DNA of 64,000 nt from Sinonovacula constricta (lineage: Eukaryota; Mollusca; Bivalvia; Cardiida; Solecurtidae), in assembly GCA_007844125.1 (NCBI GenBank), contig CM017565.1, forward strand, positions 16,024,640-16,088,639, given 5' to 3'. Made by a program: the position numbers and the translations under genes. Shown piece by piece: positions 22,853-35,935 of the stretch (its first letter is position 1; each line of letters begins with the position of its first letter). Under the pieces are notes generated by a model. It was given only the letters and a program-made list of their open reading frames with translations, was not told the DNA's origin and searched no databases.

Positions 22853-25639
22853 TGCGTCAAAAGTGATGTTTTAGCATTTTGCTAGCATTGTATTTGTCTA
22901 TGGTTCTGCCGAATTCGTCGCTGTTAAACCAGGTTAATGTACTATCAGTGCAGGAAAACATGCATTTGTATTCTATAAGTTAACTAATGTATAGAAGAAT
23001 CATGTGAACCATTTGCTAGCGACACTGAAAGCACGGATTCATATTAAACCTTGAAATACAAAGAAAGACATTTACGACCACTTCCGAAATGTAATCAGTG
23101 CCAGGTCAGTATTTATGGCTTATTCCTATCCGTGGCTTCCTGTCGATTTCGTGGCTGTAGAAATAATGCGCGTGATGTGCAAACACGTGTCCGAATTCTA
23201 TACAAGTTTACCGGAAGTTTTGGAGAGTGGAAAAAAATGAGAAAAAAACAGGTATTTACTGCTAATTATTACAATATCCGGGAAAAACTACTAAAAATGA
23301 TCCAACAAACATATACAAAATATTTAAACTCCCAGATTCCAACCAGTATTAATCATTTTGCTCATTATTTTCACCCTTGCAACTTCCAGCAGCCATATTG
23401 TTTTGCCATGTGACCGGTAAATAATCGATTTTGTGCCTACGATAGACGACACGCAAATTAGAAAAGTTGCATAGTTTTATATTCCTTATATAGTTAACTT
23501 CTGGAAATCCAATTGATTTTATGTTTAAACAAAATAACAGTGATGACAGAACCAACGTGTTTTTAATAAAAAAATATCACTAGAATTGGAAATAACAATT
23601 ATTACTATAAAGAGTGTACTCTAATTAATGTTACTTAGTATATAAATAAGGGACCTGGAAACTATGTGTTATTAAAAATAGATTAGCCCATTAGAGCCAC
23701 GAAATTGATAGGAAAGTTTCTGACTGATTCTGATGTTGAAGATCAACAAAAATAGAGTAGGTTATTTTTAGCCAGTTATGTTAATTTATTTGGTTGGTTG
23801 AATGAATGTTTAGTGTTGATGACATTCTGCATTTTGAACCCAAAAGCATATTTAGAAACATGCCCTGTTGTGCACATGCGCGATTTTCGAAGGTAAGAGC
23901 CACGAAATTATAGGAATAGGGCATACATACAAAAACTAGCTCAAGTGCTCCCAAACAGTACTATAACATTAAAGAAGGAGGTCACCTTGTGCTCTTTATT
24001 TAGTGATTGATTGAACAGACTGGACCGACAATTATGGAACCGTGTATCGGTTCAGCAAGTTAGAAATATGAAAATGGTAAAGTATGGACACTTAATACAT
24101 TTTGTACAAAGTACTTGTTTTTAAAGTTCCACTTCCAATCTATAAAGTAATCCAATGATGGGTATGACATGATACCGATATCCAGTAACATTACTAATAC
24201 ACTGGGTCCACTATATGTGGAACTACATTGATGCCTTGAAATTCATTATTAAACGTTTTCAATTTCACACACAATATATGTTTAAAATCTTTACCTTGAG
24301 CTTTTCGTCCGACTTAAGACTCAGCAGACTGGTTGTTTGGTCGCTGCTGGTTAATACCGCTCGAATGCGTGAGCGATGTTAACGTCTTATCCCAGATGTG
24401 CGGAAGGTTGAAACGGCGCCCGGTTTGAGAGCCCTTGTTCGAACCACAAGCGTTCCCGGTCTTGTATTCTTACGTTTTAAGCGTATATTGTATGTGAACT
24501 TGAAAAGTTCATATTGTCCATTATATTGAACAATATAACACAGATGTTACTCAAGCTGCTAGAAATGGTTACACACACGCAAGCACACACACATACACAC
24601 ACATACATGCACACACGCACACACACACTCCCCTCCTAGATTGTTTTAATAAGAACCAAAATGTTCGTTAAGGTGTCTAGAATGCACAATGTTGCTATAA
24701 ATCAGCATATTTTTAAATGTTATTTAAAAAATAAGCTTTAATGGAAAATAAACCCATTTTGTATTCTGTTTCTGTTTTGATAAAATGTAGTGCAAAGTCA
24801 CAAATCTTGTTTGCATATTTATGAGCACTAATTTGCATAATTTATGCAAGTTCAAATCTTAGCTTAAAGAAAGCGTTCAACAAAAATTATTTTTAAAACT
24901 GACCTTTCCATGTTATGAATAGTTATAAGCAATCTCTAAACATAATCATGTGTTAAATACAATGATGAAAATTCAGACAATATAATGAGAATCAATCAAA
25001 ATTAGTTGAAAAAACATTGAATAAAATACTCATTAATCAAAAATTATATCTATTTTTAGATTCTTATTAAGATTTATGAATATTTATGTTGGCTAATTTG
25101 CATAATATATAATATATATAATATATAGACCAACAGGTGTTTGAGTTGTAGGGGTATGTATACAACTTAAGGATGTGTTTACTTTGTTTGAATATTGCTT
25201 TTAAATAAAAAAAATCTAATAAACTATTCAGAAGTGCTAATTTGCATAACTGACATATGGCCATAAAGGCCATTCAATAACGTTTAACTGAGTACTAGTT
25301 TCATACTTCTACTACCATTTATGGAAAAGTTATATACATTTTTCTAAACATATCCTCCTATCAAAATTTGTGATGACGGTTGCCATGAACACCATAAGTT
25401 TTCATATGGTTCAAATTTATTTTCAGTACATTGATGATTCTGTATCTAGACGACCTATCGAACATTTTCGTACCCATGAAAAAAAAGTCGTCTAGGGGAG
25501 AGGGTTGGGGTTGCGTGCGCGGTAACCATTCCTAGCTGCCGGACTATATCATTTAATAAACATTTTAGGATTGTTATATTTATCACGTGTACTGGGCAGT
25601 GGTAATTCAATTCCATACAGCACAATCTTTTCGGTAATT
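22850..25639. other. Gene 2 intron
   Basis: AT-rich, with a short CA/CG tract at 24571-24630 and a weak B-box-like block near 24440 (ttgttcgaaccacaagcg read on plus). No exon supported. Confidence 0.4.
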
Positions 25640-26330
25640 ATTCTTCGACAATGAAATTTTATGCAAAGCAAACAGCAGTCGTTCCTCTTCCCTACCGAAT
25701 ACAAAGTTTATTGGACTGTTGTGTTTCAAACTGGTGTTTCTTATCACTGTCTACTTTTAAGATATCCCATATGAAGTGCAAAGTTAAAGCTCTAAATGCC
25801 GCTAAACTTGCTTCAGTTTGGTCCAGACAGACTGTTCCAAGGCAGTAACTGTTTGTGTTTCTTCTGTGCATGGTTTCGACCTGGTGTTTTCAAATGTTTC
25901 AAATGTTTTCTGGTATGTAAATATTGTGGGTTAGTGCTTTTTCAAATTTTAATAAATTATGTGACATATTGACTCATTTTCAAACTCATGATAACATTGA
26001 CGTTGACGTCGTAGATCAAAACATTCTCCCGCTGCATGTTATCTATGTTGTCAGTTAATTAATCATATTAAGATTGTTACGTATAAATCTTTCTTTTGGA
26101 AGTTCAATGGACAATGGTATTGCAAGTCCATATAACTATAAATCGGCTGTTGTGTTTTATCTCTAAATCAAGAAAGCTATTTCTTCAACAGTTTAATGCT
26201 TTACCTAACAAAGTACACATTATTGACCGGACGTAACTTTTCGATAGTTATTTATTTAGTTCTATTTATAAATCACTGTATGTCTTGTATCAAACGGTTG
26301 TTTTCTTTTCGCTCTTTGCCGTGGAAAAAG
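25640..26330 (+). repeat. R1 repeat, old diverged long copy
   Basis: Weak but ordered matches to 17480-18140: an R1 core near 25780-25850 (gttccaaggcagtaactgtt), then catgttatctatgttgtcag at 26035 and a following attgttacgta block. It lies in the gene 2 intron. Confidence 0.55.
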
Positions 26331-26599
26331 ATGTAAAAAATGCGGGGTTAGAGCTTTGTGAAAAAGTGGAATCACCCCCCATAAGGCCCTAAGCCGACAT
26401 GAGTGCTATGGCCAGGGCAACTTTGAAATGTTTCGAAGTGGTTTTTAACCAGAAGTTTTCCGTACATGAAGCCGATGGAATAATTAAAGTGTTGGAAGGG
26501 TCTTGGGGATACAATTGTTGATATCAAGTCTGTGATCTTTCTCACTAACTTTGTCAGATTTCAAGATTGATCTTATGTTTACTAATACTTAAGCTCAGG

Positions 26600-26800
26600 G
26601 GACAGACGTGACACTGTCAGTAGAGTCTCGTGCTTTCCATAACTCATTGCATGGATTTAAATCCCGATCATGGCAAACAGATATTGTGAGAGGTCTTCCG
26701 GTTGGTATGCGGCGTACCAAAGTACTATCCTGACATTGGTCTGGGGTCTTTCGCGAACAATAACAGCTGAATATCACTAACATTAACCTTATTTTTTCCG
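26600..26800 (+). mobile_element. Degenerate tRNA-derived SINE (family S-A)
   Basis: Decayed B box (ggatttaaatcccgatcatg), then the S-A body (gaggtcttccggttggtatg, cattggtctggggtctttcg, aacagctgaatatc). No A box is preserved. Confidence 0.5.
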
Positions 26801-26814
26801 TGCGAGGAATTTAA

Positions 26815-26860
26815 AAATAAGTAGGTAAATAAGAAAAGGTCCTATCAACATTACCGCAGA
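26815..26860 (-). repeat. R1 tail-B fragment
   Basis: Minus strand: ataggaccttttcttattta, the terminal piece of R1 tail B. Confidence 0.5.
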
Positions 26861-26918
26861 CTTGAACAAACCGTTGAACAAACCGTTACATCAATCTACA
26901 TAGGGCAACCTGACTTAC

Positions 26919-27113
26919 GTGTAGTCGGCGGTTGTGTTGTCGGCGGTTGTGTTGTCGGTAAATGTGTTGAAGGCGGTTGTGCTGTAGGCGATTGTGTTGT
27001 AGTCGGTTGTAGTGCAGCTGTGGTTGTTGGAGCTTTCGTATGTGTCGCATGTGTCGTGGTTGTAACGGGTGGCGCTGTTAGAATTATGTGCGAATGCGTT
27101 GGCTGGAAGTTAG
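26919..27113 (-). CDS. Thr/Pro-rich mucin-like linker exon, gene 2
   Basis: A 195-bp exon (65 codons), phase 1-1, with acceptor ttacag and donor C|GTAAGT. It encodes a Thr/Pro/Gln-rich stretch with repeats such as TTQPPTTQPPTT and PTTTQSPTAQPP. That composition is typical of an O-glycosylated extended stalk. It joins the three-finger-like domain (exons 33648, 28997, 27655) to the ShKT modules. Gene 3 has two 13-14 codon Thr-rich exons in the same place. Confidence 0.82.
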
Positions 27114-27414
27114 CTGTAATGAAATGTAAACCTGTAATTAAATATGTACTTAAATATGTACTTACGCGTTCTACACCATTTTGAGCAAGGAACTATTGGA
27201 ACGGAACTGTCTATAAATGTAGAATAATTGTTATCTTTTTTAAAGGAGGTATCCGAAATTTTGCCTTAATGACATAATGTCAGCATATCTAAGGTTGTAG
27301 GAGACTTGGAAGGCTTTCTAGCCTTACTATAATTATTTTAGTAGATGTAGTAGCAGCGGTAGTAGTAGCAGTTGTTGTTGCTGCTGTTGTAATGATAGGT
27401 GATAGTGGAAGTGT

Positions 27415-27416
27415 AA

Positions 27417-27487
<71 letters not shown>
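27415..27487 (+). repeat. (GTA)n trinucleotide repeat
   Basis: About 24 uninterrupted GTA/TAG units, flanked by degenerate GTA/GTT copies. It lies in a gene 2 intron; the poly-Val frame is not a gene. Confidence 0.95.
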
Positions 27488-27654
27488 CTAGTAGAAGTAG
27501 AAGTGGTAGTTATCTTAGTTGTTGTTTTAGTAGTGGTAGTAGTACTCGGATTCAGTTTAACATATAAATGTCTTTGTATGTCGTATTAACACGCCATCTG
27601 TTATGTATATATGCCATACGTTTATCCTAAGATGAGACACGTGTATATACATAC

Positions 27655-27763
27655 AGCAGAGTTTATCATTGCACTGTGTCGAGTTACAGCATTGTTTGCA
27701 CACTTCTGGTCCAAAGTCGTGGTGTGGTCGTCTTTTGCCAATAACTATTGAATCACCACAGTC
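27655..27763 (-). CDS. Three-finger-like domain, third exon (gene 2)
   Basis: A 109-bp exon, phase 0 in and phase 1 out, with acceptor tttctctag and donor T|GTATGT. It encodes DCGDSIVIGKRRPHH, then EVCKQCCNSTQCNDKLC. The CC-x(4)-CN ending resembles the CCxxDxCN signature that closes Ly6/uPAR (three-finger) domains. The homologous exon in gene 3 (63137-63251) has the same phases and cysteine pattern, which confirms it as a coding exon. Confidence 0.85.
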
Positions 27764-27944
27764 CTAGAGAAAAATCGCATTATCAGTACAGAGGTGATTA
27801 CCTCGGTATTGAGAATACCTCTGGCTACACCAAGAACAGTAAAATATGTGCTGTTGAATGAAATCAGAAGGGGTAAAATGCTTGAGCATGCTATAAAATT
27901 AAGTTATAATTATTATTATGACTACTTAGCTTTAGCTTACAAAA

Positions 27945-28082
<138 letters not shown>

Positions 28083-28996
28083 GCGCATATATAGTATGAT
28101 TTCAGTTATATATTAGTATAGGTTAAGTAAGATCGGTAACAGCCGCAATTAATATTATAACGCATCATTGGGTAACTGTTATTAAATGTACATAATATAA
28201 TACAAAACAGAATTGATTAAATTAATCAACAATAATGTTGTATTTTACAACAAATTTGTTGACACGTGACTCGTGTAATTAATAGGCGCATATCGAGTGC
28301 AGAGTAGAGTGCCGATTAAGACTATGCGGTCACGAGGTACTCTAAACTTCGCGCTCTAACACCCTGGACTAATGCATAACATATATATTTAATATAATTT
28401 CTATTTAATAAACACAAACCACTAATTGTTGAGATAACAGTCAGTATACCAATCTGTATTTCCATAAAACAAACGCGGTGGCGCTCTGCATAAATAACAT
28501 TTGGAAAAAGCGCTACCCAACTAGTATTAATACAATTCCTAGATCCGCTTCGTCTATCGAATGTTAACCCTCGATGTCGTGTATACCGCATAGTGGGAGA
28601 TTAGTGAGGAAAAATAGAACATTTTTTACACTTTAAATTTTTCTACGTCCATAAACAAAACTAGCATTTTACCAAGATATAATTGTCAATATATCAGGGC
28701 TATTCCATCTTTACTCCCTCGTTTTCCTAGTTTTAAGAAATTTTCACTTAATTTTCCTTTAGAACGGGCTTCTTCCTTAAAATAAATGATTACTCAATAG
28801 AAATTTCAATATTTCGTCAACTTTTTTTACTTCTACCATTTCGTCATACCTTCTATCGAGTACTCGAATAATGATTTTAATTCTCGAGAATAATCTTCCG
28901 ATCGAGTAATCGATTAACCGTTGACATCCCTAGTTTGTTTGTGTCTTAATTTTTACTATTCAGCCAAAGTGACTATGTGAAATGTATAATACATAC
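28083..28996. other. Gene 2 intron, nothing recognised
   Basis: AT-rich, including a TCGAG-rich patch at 28850-28925. Confidence 0.4.
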
Positions 28997-29068
28997 ATGT
29001 GGTCCAAGACATGTCATATGGAAGGTTGTAAATCCTGTCTCATTCCTGTTGACAGTCATTCCGCACAG
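28997..29068 (-). CDS. Three-finger-like domain, middle exon (gene 2)
   Basis: A 72-bp phase 0-0 exon (24 codons), with acceptor tttctttatag and donor CAT|GTATGT. It encodes LCGMTVNRNETG, then FHMTCLGPH, with two cysteines and an N-glycosylation sequon (NET). It fits between the exons at 33648 (ends ..CPGE, phase 0) and 27655 (phase 0). The joined domain has 12 cysteines. Confidence 0.78.
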
Positions 29069-30359
29069 CTATAAAGAAAAAAAACATCATTTGAATATTT
29101 GAAAATATCATACAGAAATGGATACTATACCATATTACAAAAGTTTATCTATCAATTGTAGTAGAGTTGCTGTGTGGTTAACATATGATAGACAAATCAT
29201 TATTGTGGTACAGTGAAATCTAGATACTTATGTTTATTATTTACTTCTTTATAAATATATGGGATTTAAAAGTTACACCAATAATTTAATCGCTCTTCAG
29301 TTTTATTCTGACGATCCGATTTTGCTAAAAGCGGGACATAAATGTTGTTGTAATTCAAACAGAACAAATATATGATGTCATAAACGGATATCAATCTTGC
29401 ATAGACGTTTACGATATAATTTGGACAGAATTTGAGATAACAAAATACATACATGCACTTCGAGGTTTTAGACATTAAAAATTGCTATGTGGCAATATCA
29501 TACTTTTCTGCCTTGACATTGGTAGATTATTGGATATGAAAAGGATGATGAGATTTAAGATCTCTTTCCCTGGGAAATCACTGTGTAAATAATATAAAAT
29601 AATTCAATAATAAATTAATAACAAAGTAGAGAAAGCCTAAGCGGTTTATAGAGCTCTAACCGCGCACTCTGTTGGAGGATTTTCTTAATGACAAAAAGTG
29701 TAAATAAGACATATAAATTTAAAACAAAAACAATAATAGCGATGACAAAGGCATTAAAGCGTAGAAATGGTAATGACGTCATACAATTTAATGTCATGAC
29801 GTTATTTAGAACGCTGATGTCCACTTTGTATTCTAGGAAAAATAGTATTACTGTATTGCTTTACTTAAATAATTGTTGAAGGAGTGTACTAGCTTGCAAT
29901 TACCCAATCGTTGTTAGATGGAATTGAAATATAATTATTCATTTGAACAATTTACGTAATAATCTTAATATGCCGAATTAATTGTCAACACGGATTACCG
30001 GCATGTGTTCTCTAAAATTAAAAAATAATCGAGACAAGAACTATCCAAGTGCTCAGTCCTTAACAAAGCCACATGAAAATCATGTGAAAGTATTTCAATG
30101 TTAGAAACCGGTTAATTACTTCTAAATTGTAACAGCAAGGCTTTTGATTTCACAAAAAGGAGGAAGGCCTTTTTAAAATTCTTTCACCGCAATGATTTTA
30201 CTATTTCAAAGTATAATAGCAGTATGGAAACACTTATGCAAGGCATAAACCATTTTCCATTTTAAAATTTCAATAATTTTTCTGACATCTTTACCAAACT
30301 GACCAGGAAATTTATTGCTAGCGGTTACAACCCTGTAATCCTTCATTGTACTGCATTGC
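29069..30359. other. Gene 2 intron
   Basis: One short minus-strand R1 core relic near 29630-29665 (gcggtttatagagctctaac). No exon supported. Confidence 0.4.
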
Positions 30360-30545
30360 TTTCAATGGACCCATTTAGTCAAGAACTTTTAAATTACACG
30401 ATGACCGGACATGTTGTTGAGACTATATTACTTAAAGCCATGATTTGACAGTCACTGTTGGATTTCTGTCTCTTCACCTCTCCAGCCGTGCCTATATAGG
30501 TGAGACAACTTGAGCAGTCTCCATGTTCTTTATTTGAGATTGCAC
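30360..30545 (-). repeat. R4 dispersed repeat, copy 1
   Basis: Shares gacagtcactgtt, ctcttcacctctccagcc and a following acaacttg block with 39700-39840. The minus-strand frame with several cysteines looks gene-like but is explained by the repeat. Confidence 0.5.
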
Positions 30546-30754
30546 AGTAGGTATAACATCGGGATGTTTGTACTTTTATTATTAAATACGCCAATCCTCT
30601 TTTTTTTATAACATAATATTTGAAACGTATTACCTTTTAACTCCTCACAATACTACATTTTGTTTGGTTGGTTTGTTTTCTAAAATTCGGTGGTTTCCTT
30701 CGCGATTTCTTAAATTTCACATTATGACACATCTGGCATAAGATAAGGAAATTT

Positions 30755-31210
30755 TATCGTATGACGTCATCAAATTATTAATCGCTTGGGCTATTTTATT
30801 TCAAACGACTATCTCATGTAGAGCTTTTAGGTTGCCGAGGCTTTTATCAGTTGTTCATTGTATACATATGGTGATAGTTTATTATATTGCTAGTTATTTT
30901 GTCTGTAAAATTAGTTCCTTTAATCAGTTTTACTCACGATGAAGGTGCTTTTACTGTTAGTTATCTCATTTTGATGGGATGTTTTTATTTACACTGTTTG
31001 CGCGATCGAAAAACAGCAAATGCGAGGCGCTCAACAAGAGAGGTTTAAGCAGCCCAGTTGGTCCTTTCGCTGACTGACCTTTCCAACGTGGTAACTTGTC
31101 TCTGTGTTTTTGTCACTTTTTCATTCACCCCGTTTACCCTTGTCTAGAAGGGAGATCAGATTTAAATATCTGTGGTAATTCTTATATGACCTTTTCTTAT
31201 TTTTACTATT
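30755..31210 (+). repeat. R1 repeat, core plus tail B
   Basis: Starts tatgacgtcatcaaattatt. The core lies at 31020-31095 (gaggtttaagcagcccagtt, ccaacgtggtaacttg). It is followed by tail B (gatttaaatatctgtggtaa, gaccttttcttattt). Confidence 0.7.
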
Positions 31211-31215
31211 TAGAC

Positions 31216-31520
31216 TGGACTTTTAGACTGGAGTTTGGTGTAAGCATTCGAGTAATTGTGGATACCGGTGCTTCGCTAACAGTACTGTTGTCTCAAGTAT
31301 GGGTCAGCATTCTTGCTGAATTGTCTGTGACTTTTCGATGTTATGAGAGAGATCCCCACAAAGCTTCTGATTAGACATGCATTGCACGTACGGTAACCAC
31401 ATAGCAGTGGCATTTGAATTATAAAGTCATGCCAACCAAAGTTAAAGTTGCGGAGGCTGGCACTGGCATTCTGCTTGGCATAGACGTCTTATGCAGCAGA
31501 TATCGAAAGGAAACCTTAGA
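31216..31520 (+). mobile_element. Retropepsin remnant of a Ty3/Gypsy-type element
   Basis: The plus frame from 31216 gives RVIVDTGASLTVLLSQVW, the active-site loop (D-T-G-A) of a retroviral-type aspartic protease. After stops and frame changes, 31440-31500 gives VAEAGTGILLGIDVL, the second conserved strand-turn (ILG.D.L) of the same fold. Protease domains of this form lie between gag and RT in Gypsy elements. No RT follows within 1 kb, and several stops separate the pieces. It is a decayed fragment inside a gene 2 intron. Confidence 0.65.
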
Positions 31521-33389
31521 CAGGATTTGCAACGATTGTTGATGTCTGATTTTGACTTGACAACAGAACCTTGTTCTGTGAGCTGGTTGACGCCGAGTAA
31601 CGTGGCGTTTGTTAGGCAATATGATGATCTTAAGCGCACTAAGGAAGTTGTCGTTACCAAAATAAAGTCACGGGTTGGTTTAGAAAAGAAACATTGATGC
31701 AAGGTCCCTACGACCCAGAGAAGCATAGATATTTGTGCTAAAGTCGAAAATAGATCAAGACATTGAGACTGGTTGTTTTAGATTCCAGGGAATAGTATCA
31801 TTCAATACGATGCAGGTGAACAAACAAACGAAGCGTTAATACGTCCGGACACATACAGGTTAAGAGAAGCGTTCATGTGCCAGGTCTCATCTGGTCCGAG
31901 CTTCGTGCTGCCGTTTACAGGTGATAACGGCTTCAAGATATTACGAGGAGAAACAAAAGCACATATACGTAGTTGGTACAAGGGAGGAACTGAAGAATAG
32001 TTGTGGGGTGTGATTATTCGCATTAAAAGAAACGTGAAGCTAAGAAAAAGTAGTAAAACTGTAAGAGTTCCAAGGTTTTTACTAAGAATAAAGTTGCCAA
32101 TTATGCTTCGATTGGGTCTTTCGCTTCTTTGAGTCAAAGAGGTTAACATGTTGTACGCTATTACCTTATAATATTACGCTATGATATGTCTTACGTGAGA
32201 CATACCGTACATGAATAGGTTCCCTATATATTTGTACTATACTCCGGATGATTACTGTATATCTTCATATGGAAATGCAGCATTCACTCCTAAGGCTAGC
32301 AGTGACATTACATGTTATCGCAAATGTATCAGCTCAGGTTATTTGCTCAGTCGTTGGTAATGGGATGCATTGGTGAAATGGAAATAATCTCTTTTTTTAA
32401 GAAAATATCTGAGGTACTTCAATTAGAAGGTAGATCCTTTTAGTCGGTATTTTTGGACTTTATCGCCAGTTCTTTTACAAACAGGAAACTTCTCATTTTT
32501 GCATAAAGATAATCTTTAAATCCATTGAAATACTTATAGAGGTATGTTACTTAATAGTGGAATGTAAGTGTTTGTTGATAATGGCTAAAGCCTGGTGTCA
32601 CACGAAAGGTATACAAATCAACCAAAACGCCAGTACAAGCACCCAAACCATGCAATCCAAATGAAATGACCTACTTGTATGTAGGATTATTCAGGGTAGA
32701 CTATACACTAATACCTCTCATTTCCACAACTAAAACCTTTATATAATTAAAAATTATATACATTATATATATTTATTATATATTAAAAATAACCACCAAA
32801 TGAGAGGTTGCGTCATATATTGCATGTAGTGTGCTGCAAAATTGTAAACAGATAACCAACGTCTTCGATAAAAACACATCTATTATTATAGTATTTGTCA
32901 GTGTCTTTTCTATTAAACATACTCGCTAAATACTTTTTGTTAAGTAGAAAATTTGATTGAATCCCAGAAAAATATTTGTTCTAAAAATATTATATTCTCA
33001 ACATTTATTTAGTCATAAAATATTGTTTTGTTTTGTTGGTTTTCAAAATTTATAGAAAGTTTTAAAGACATATATTAGATGTATGGAATGGCAAAAATAA
33101 TTATGGGACAACGAATTTACTTGGCTCTTATCTTCAAATATGGCAGCTTGCATCAAAACACAGCAATGCATGCTTCTTATAATTTGATTGACATTGATAG
33201 TAATAATATTTAATTTACTGAAATGCAATCCGTATGTCTATCTGTTTCGAAGCAGTAATAATTCGAAAAGAACTGTGAGACACGCCCTTTGTTAGGAGAC
33301 ATACGAACTTACATTACAAATATCAGAGTAGGTTCGCAGTGTAACAGTGCTTTATTGTCATCTAATTGTCAAACACTGGTCTGAAATTG
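31521..33389. other. Gene 2 intron, possible further retroelement debris
   Basis: Broken frames continue to about 31700, with some resemblance to post-protease Gypsy sequence but no conserved motif. Beyond that nothing is recognised. Confidence 0.35.
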
Positions 33390-33565
33390 GGCACCCGTGC
33401 ACGAGCGCTAATAGTCTACGACTTGTAATTCCCCAGCCCCTCACCGCGTTGGTTTGAGTTCTAGTCGTGGCGAGAATTTGCATGTCTTTGGTGGGTGAGG
33501 ATTTCAGATTATCCGCGATGGGCCGAGGGTTCTACACAAACATGAGTCTGAGTTCTTCCTCCACC
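33390..33565 (+). mobile_element. Degenerate tRNA-derived SINE (family S-A)
   Basis: B-box region ccgcgttggtttgagttcta, then atttgcatgtctttgg and an end matching S-A (gagttcttcctccaccaaca). It lies about 85 bp downstream of a gene 2 exon. Confidence 0.5.
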
Positions 33566-33647
33566 AACAATTCCTCCGCCAAAATGACAAAGATTCTGTC
33601 AGTAGGATGTAACAAAACAAAACTACTCTGGAAGAAAATTGGTGTAC

Positions 33648-33763
33648 CTCTCCGGGACAGGCCTCGAATGTAGTGCAGTGGGTCGGATCGGTCACATGAT
33701 GACAGTTTTTGCACATAAGAGTCAGTCCATGGTGACCACCAGACTCTGCTAGTCCCACAAATG
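33648..33763 (-). CDS. Three-finger-like domain, first exon (gene 2)
   Basis: A 116-bp exon, phase 1 in and phase 0 out, with acceptor atttctctttcag and donor GAG|GTACAC. It encodes the end of the signal peptide (FVGLAES), a short His/Gly spacer, then LTLMCKNCHHVTDP and HCTTFEACPGE. The C-x2-C-x(2)-V-x-D-P-x2-C-x5-C-x(2)-E pattern opens the Cys-rich domain completed by the exons at 28997 and 27655. The fit of the split Ala codon to the start exon at 37891 is exact. Confidence 0.82.
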
Positions 33764-33839
33764 CTGAAAGAGAAATAATTAGTTGGATGTTCAGCAAGTA
33801 CAGTCGACACTCCCAGATACCTAAGTTTATGTTTGAGCT

Positions 33840-34085
33840 GTTTATATCTCTATATCTGTAGGAAAATATAACAAAGTCCTATGAGTACTGCAATACATAT
33901 TAAAATTTGAAAAGGCACAGGACAAAGGCATCAATATGTCAGTCAGTCGTAAAACAACAAAATTGTGACGAGACATACTCGTAATACAAAATACAGCGAA
34001 CCCAACAGTTACCGTCTTGAAGCAGACAGTCGGAAAATATGCCATCTTTGGTGCTTAAACCGGTTTTACAGAGCTCTACACTAAA
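33840..34085 (-). repeat. R1 repeat, core plus tail A
   Basis: Minus strand: gagctctgtaaaaccggttt, then agcaccaaagatggc, the core end, then tail A (cctttgtcctgtgccttttc, actcataggactttgtt). Confidence 0.8.
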
Positions 34086-34299
34086 TGAACAAAGCTCATA
34101 TATAACCAGTAATATACTGTGTTTAATCATTCTAAACTTTTTGTTTGTATTCACTGATGTGTTAATATATAGAAATAACGTCATATTTCTTCTGCAAATT
34201 GCAGTGTATATTCTTTGTTAAGTTATTTACACCCAGTCGCCGGAGCAAACTGTTGATCACTTTCATGGGATCATTAGTCTATAAATACATTCAAGCAGT

Positions 34300-34370
34300 G
34301 CTTAAATCGCTAGCCCAGTTTGTTCATTAGCCGAATTACAAAGTGGTAACTGTGAAAATTTATCTTTTTT
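34300..34370 (+). repeat. R1 core fragment
   Basis: gcttaaatcgctagcccagt, then gccgaattacaaagtggtaa: a decayed core. Confidence 0.4.
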
Positions 34371-35384
34371 GTTTAATGTCTAGTAAAAGGTTTTTGTCAG
34401 TTGTTACGCTAAAATGACTTTCTGTCTTGTGTTAGTTAAAATGTTAGTTTATGTGGTAATTGTCATCGAAAAGTTTCATGTTTTACGAATGAAATTTCAA
34501 ATGCATGTCACCATCTTTCACTATCGTAATTGATTCTTCACTACTTGTGTACTTGTGTACGTTATCCTCTGGTCACAAACAATTAAAAGAATATTTAAAA
34601 AAACACACGTGATATTTTGTGAAAAGTAGGTCAGCCGTCCAGCTTGTCCTTTAGGCTTAAATAGTTTAATCGCTTTTATGAGCGACAGTAATGGATAAAG
34701 ACCAGAAATTGTGCCGATTTACACAAGGTCAAAGCCAAGCATTTATAACAGAGCAAACTCTAGTACTTTATCATAATTATTGCAACAAAACATTATTAAA
34801 TGTATCTTAAGAACTTCCACGTGGGGTCGCTTGGACTAGAGAAGAGCCCGATGGTCTCTGTTTATGCTTTGCTTTTTTGTGTCTCATTTCAAAATCTGCT
34901 AATTTAGTGCAAGGTAATTTATGGGATTTCTTGTACCGAAGGAAAGTCTTATATCGCCAAACGTCATGCAGTTGTTAAATTCGCTTGCTAGGCAATGAGT
35001 ATCAATATCAAATCTATAATGGACATCGGCAAAATGAACAAATCACAGATTTCGGCATTTCTGTCGACAAGATCCATTGGTGTAAGCGCTTACTGTGTGG
35101 TCCAAAAATCAATGGAGCTTAATTTAACTTTTGTCAGTGCAGATAAGGTATGCTTGTGTACTGTCTCTATCAAATGATAATACAGTATAAAACCTTCATA
35201 CCTCAACGTAAGGACGTCAATATGAGAAGTCACCCTTACCTTCGTAAGTTGCGAATGTAACTGATTTGGATTTTTGAAATCCACAATACAAGGCATCCAC
35301 AAGAAAAAGCACGAGTTTGAGACATACGAGGCGACGAAAAAAAGACGCCCTTTAAGGAAATTAAAATCTCTTAATCTATTGATT
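34371..35384. other. Gene 2 intron 1, nothing recognised
   Basis: AT-rich; no supported feature. Confidence 0.4.
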
Positions 35385-35655
35385 CATTATATCAATATGT
35401 TAGAGTAAAGAACTGTAACTCTAACGGGAACTAGATTATCTCCTCCTTTGCTTTCTTCCTAGTTATCTGCTACATATCTAATTACAAGCTGCGGTGTTAC
35501 CATCGGTATATTCTATTGCTTTTTTAACAAGATATAACCAAACAGTTCAGAATTCGTATTAATTCCCGCTACAATTTTTTATAATTGCGAGCTACGCTTT
35601 ATTGTTGCAAGTTATAATGTAAAAAGCGAATTCTCGGTTCTTTTCTCTGAAACAA
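35385..35655 (+). repeat. R3 dispersed repeat, copy 1
   Basis: Shares a long ordered set of blocks with 57430-57705 on the same strand: agagtaaagaac, aactagattatct, tctgctacat, ataagctgc/acaagctgc, and attctcggttcttttctctg against atgcccggttcttatctctg. No coding content. Confidence 0.6.
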
Positions 35656-35802
35656 AAAGTCTCACAGAATAAATGATACACTATATCATTTATCAACTTT
35701 ACCATGTGTAACTAACACTCCGGGTTCTTCTTAAATATTACTATCTGTATAGCACTGTCCGTTAATATTTGACCTTTACACCCTTTTGTACACTTATCCT
35801 GA

Positions 35803-35935
35803 TTGACTATTGACATTTGAATTGGCATCCTGGTTGGCCTTTGACATTTGAATTGGCATCCTGGTTGGCCTTTGACATTTGAATTGGCATCCTGGTTGGC
35901 CGTTGACATTTGAATTGGCATCCTGGTTGACCGTT
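35803..35935 (+). repeat. 31-bp minisatellite
   Basis: About four copies of ttgaattggcatcctggttg followed by gcctttgacat, with one T/G variant. Because 31 is not a multiple of three, the repeated peptides in any frame are chance. Confidence 0.9.

Noticed and set aside
30394..30594. Cys-containing minus-strand frame resembling a small secreted protein
   Set aside because: The sequence recurs at 39.7 kb with the frame broken; it is a dispersed repeat.
31802..32149. 115-residue minus-strand frame with a hydrophobic segment
   Set aside because: No splice or domain support; it lies in retroelement debris antisense to the protease remnant.
33504..33810. 97-residue minus-strand frame as a single gene
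   Set aside because: Only the first part is coding (exon 33648-33763); beyond the donor it reads into a degenerate SINE.
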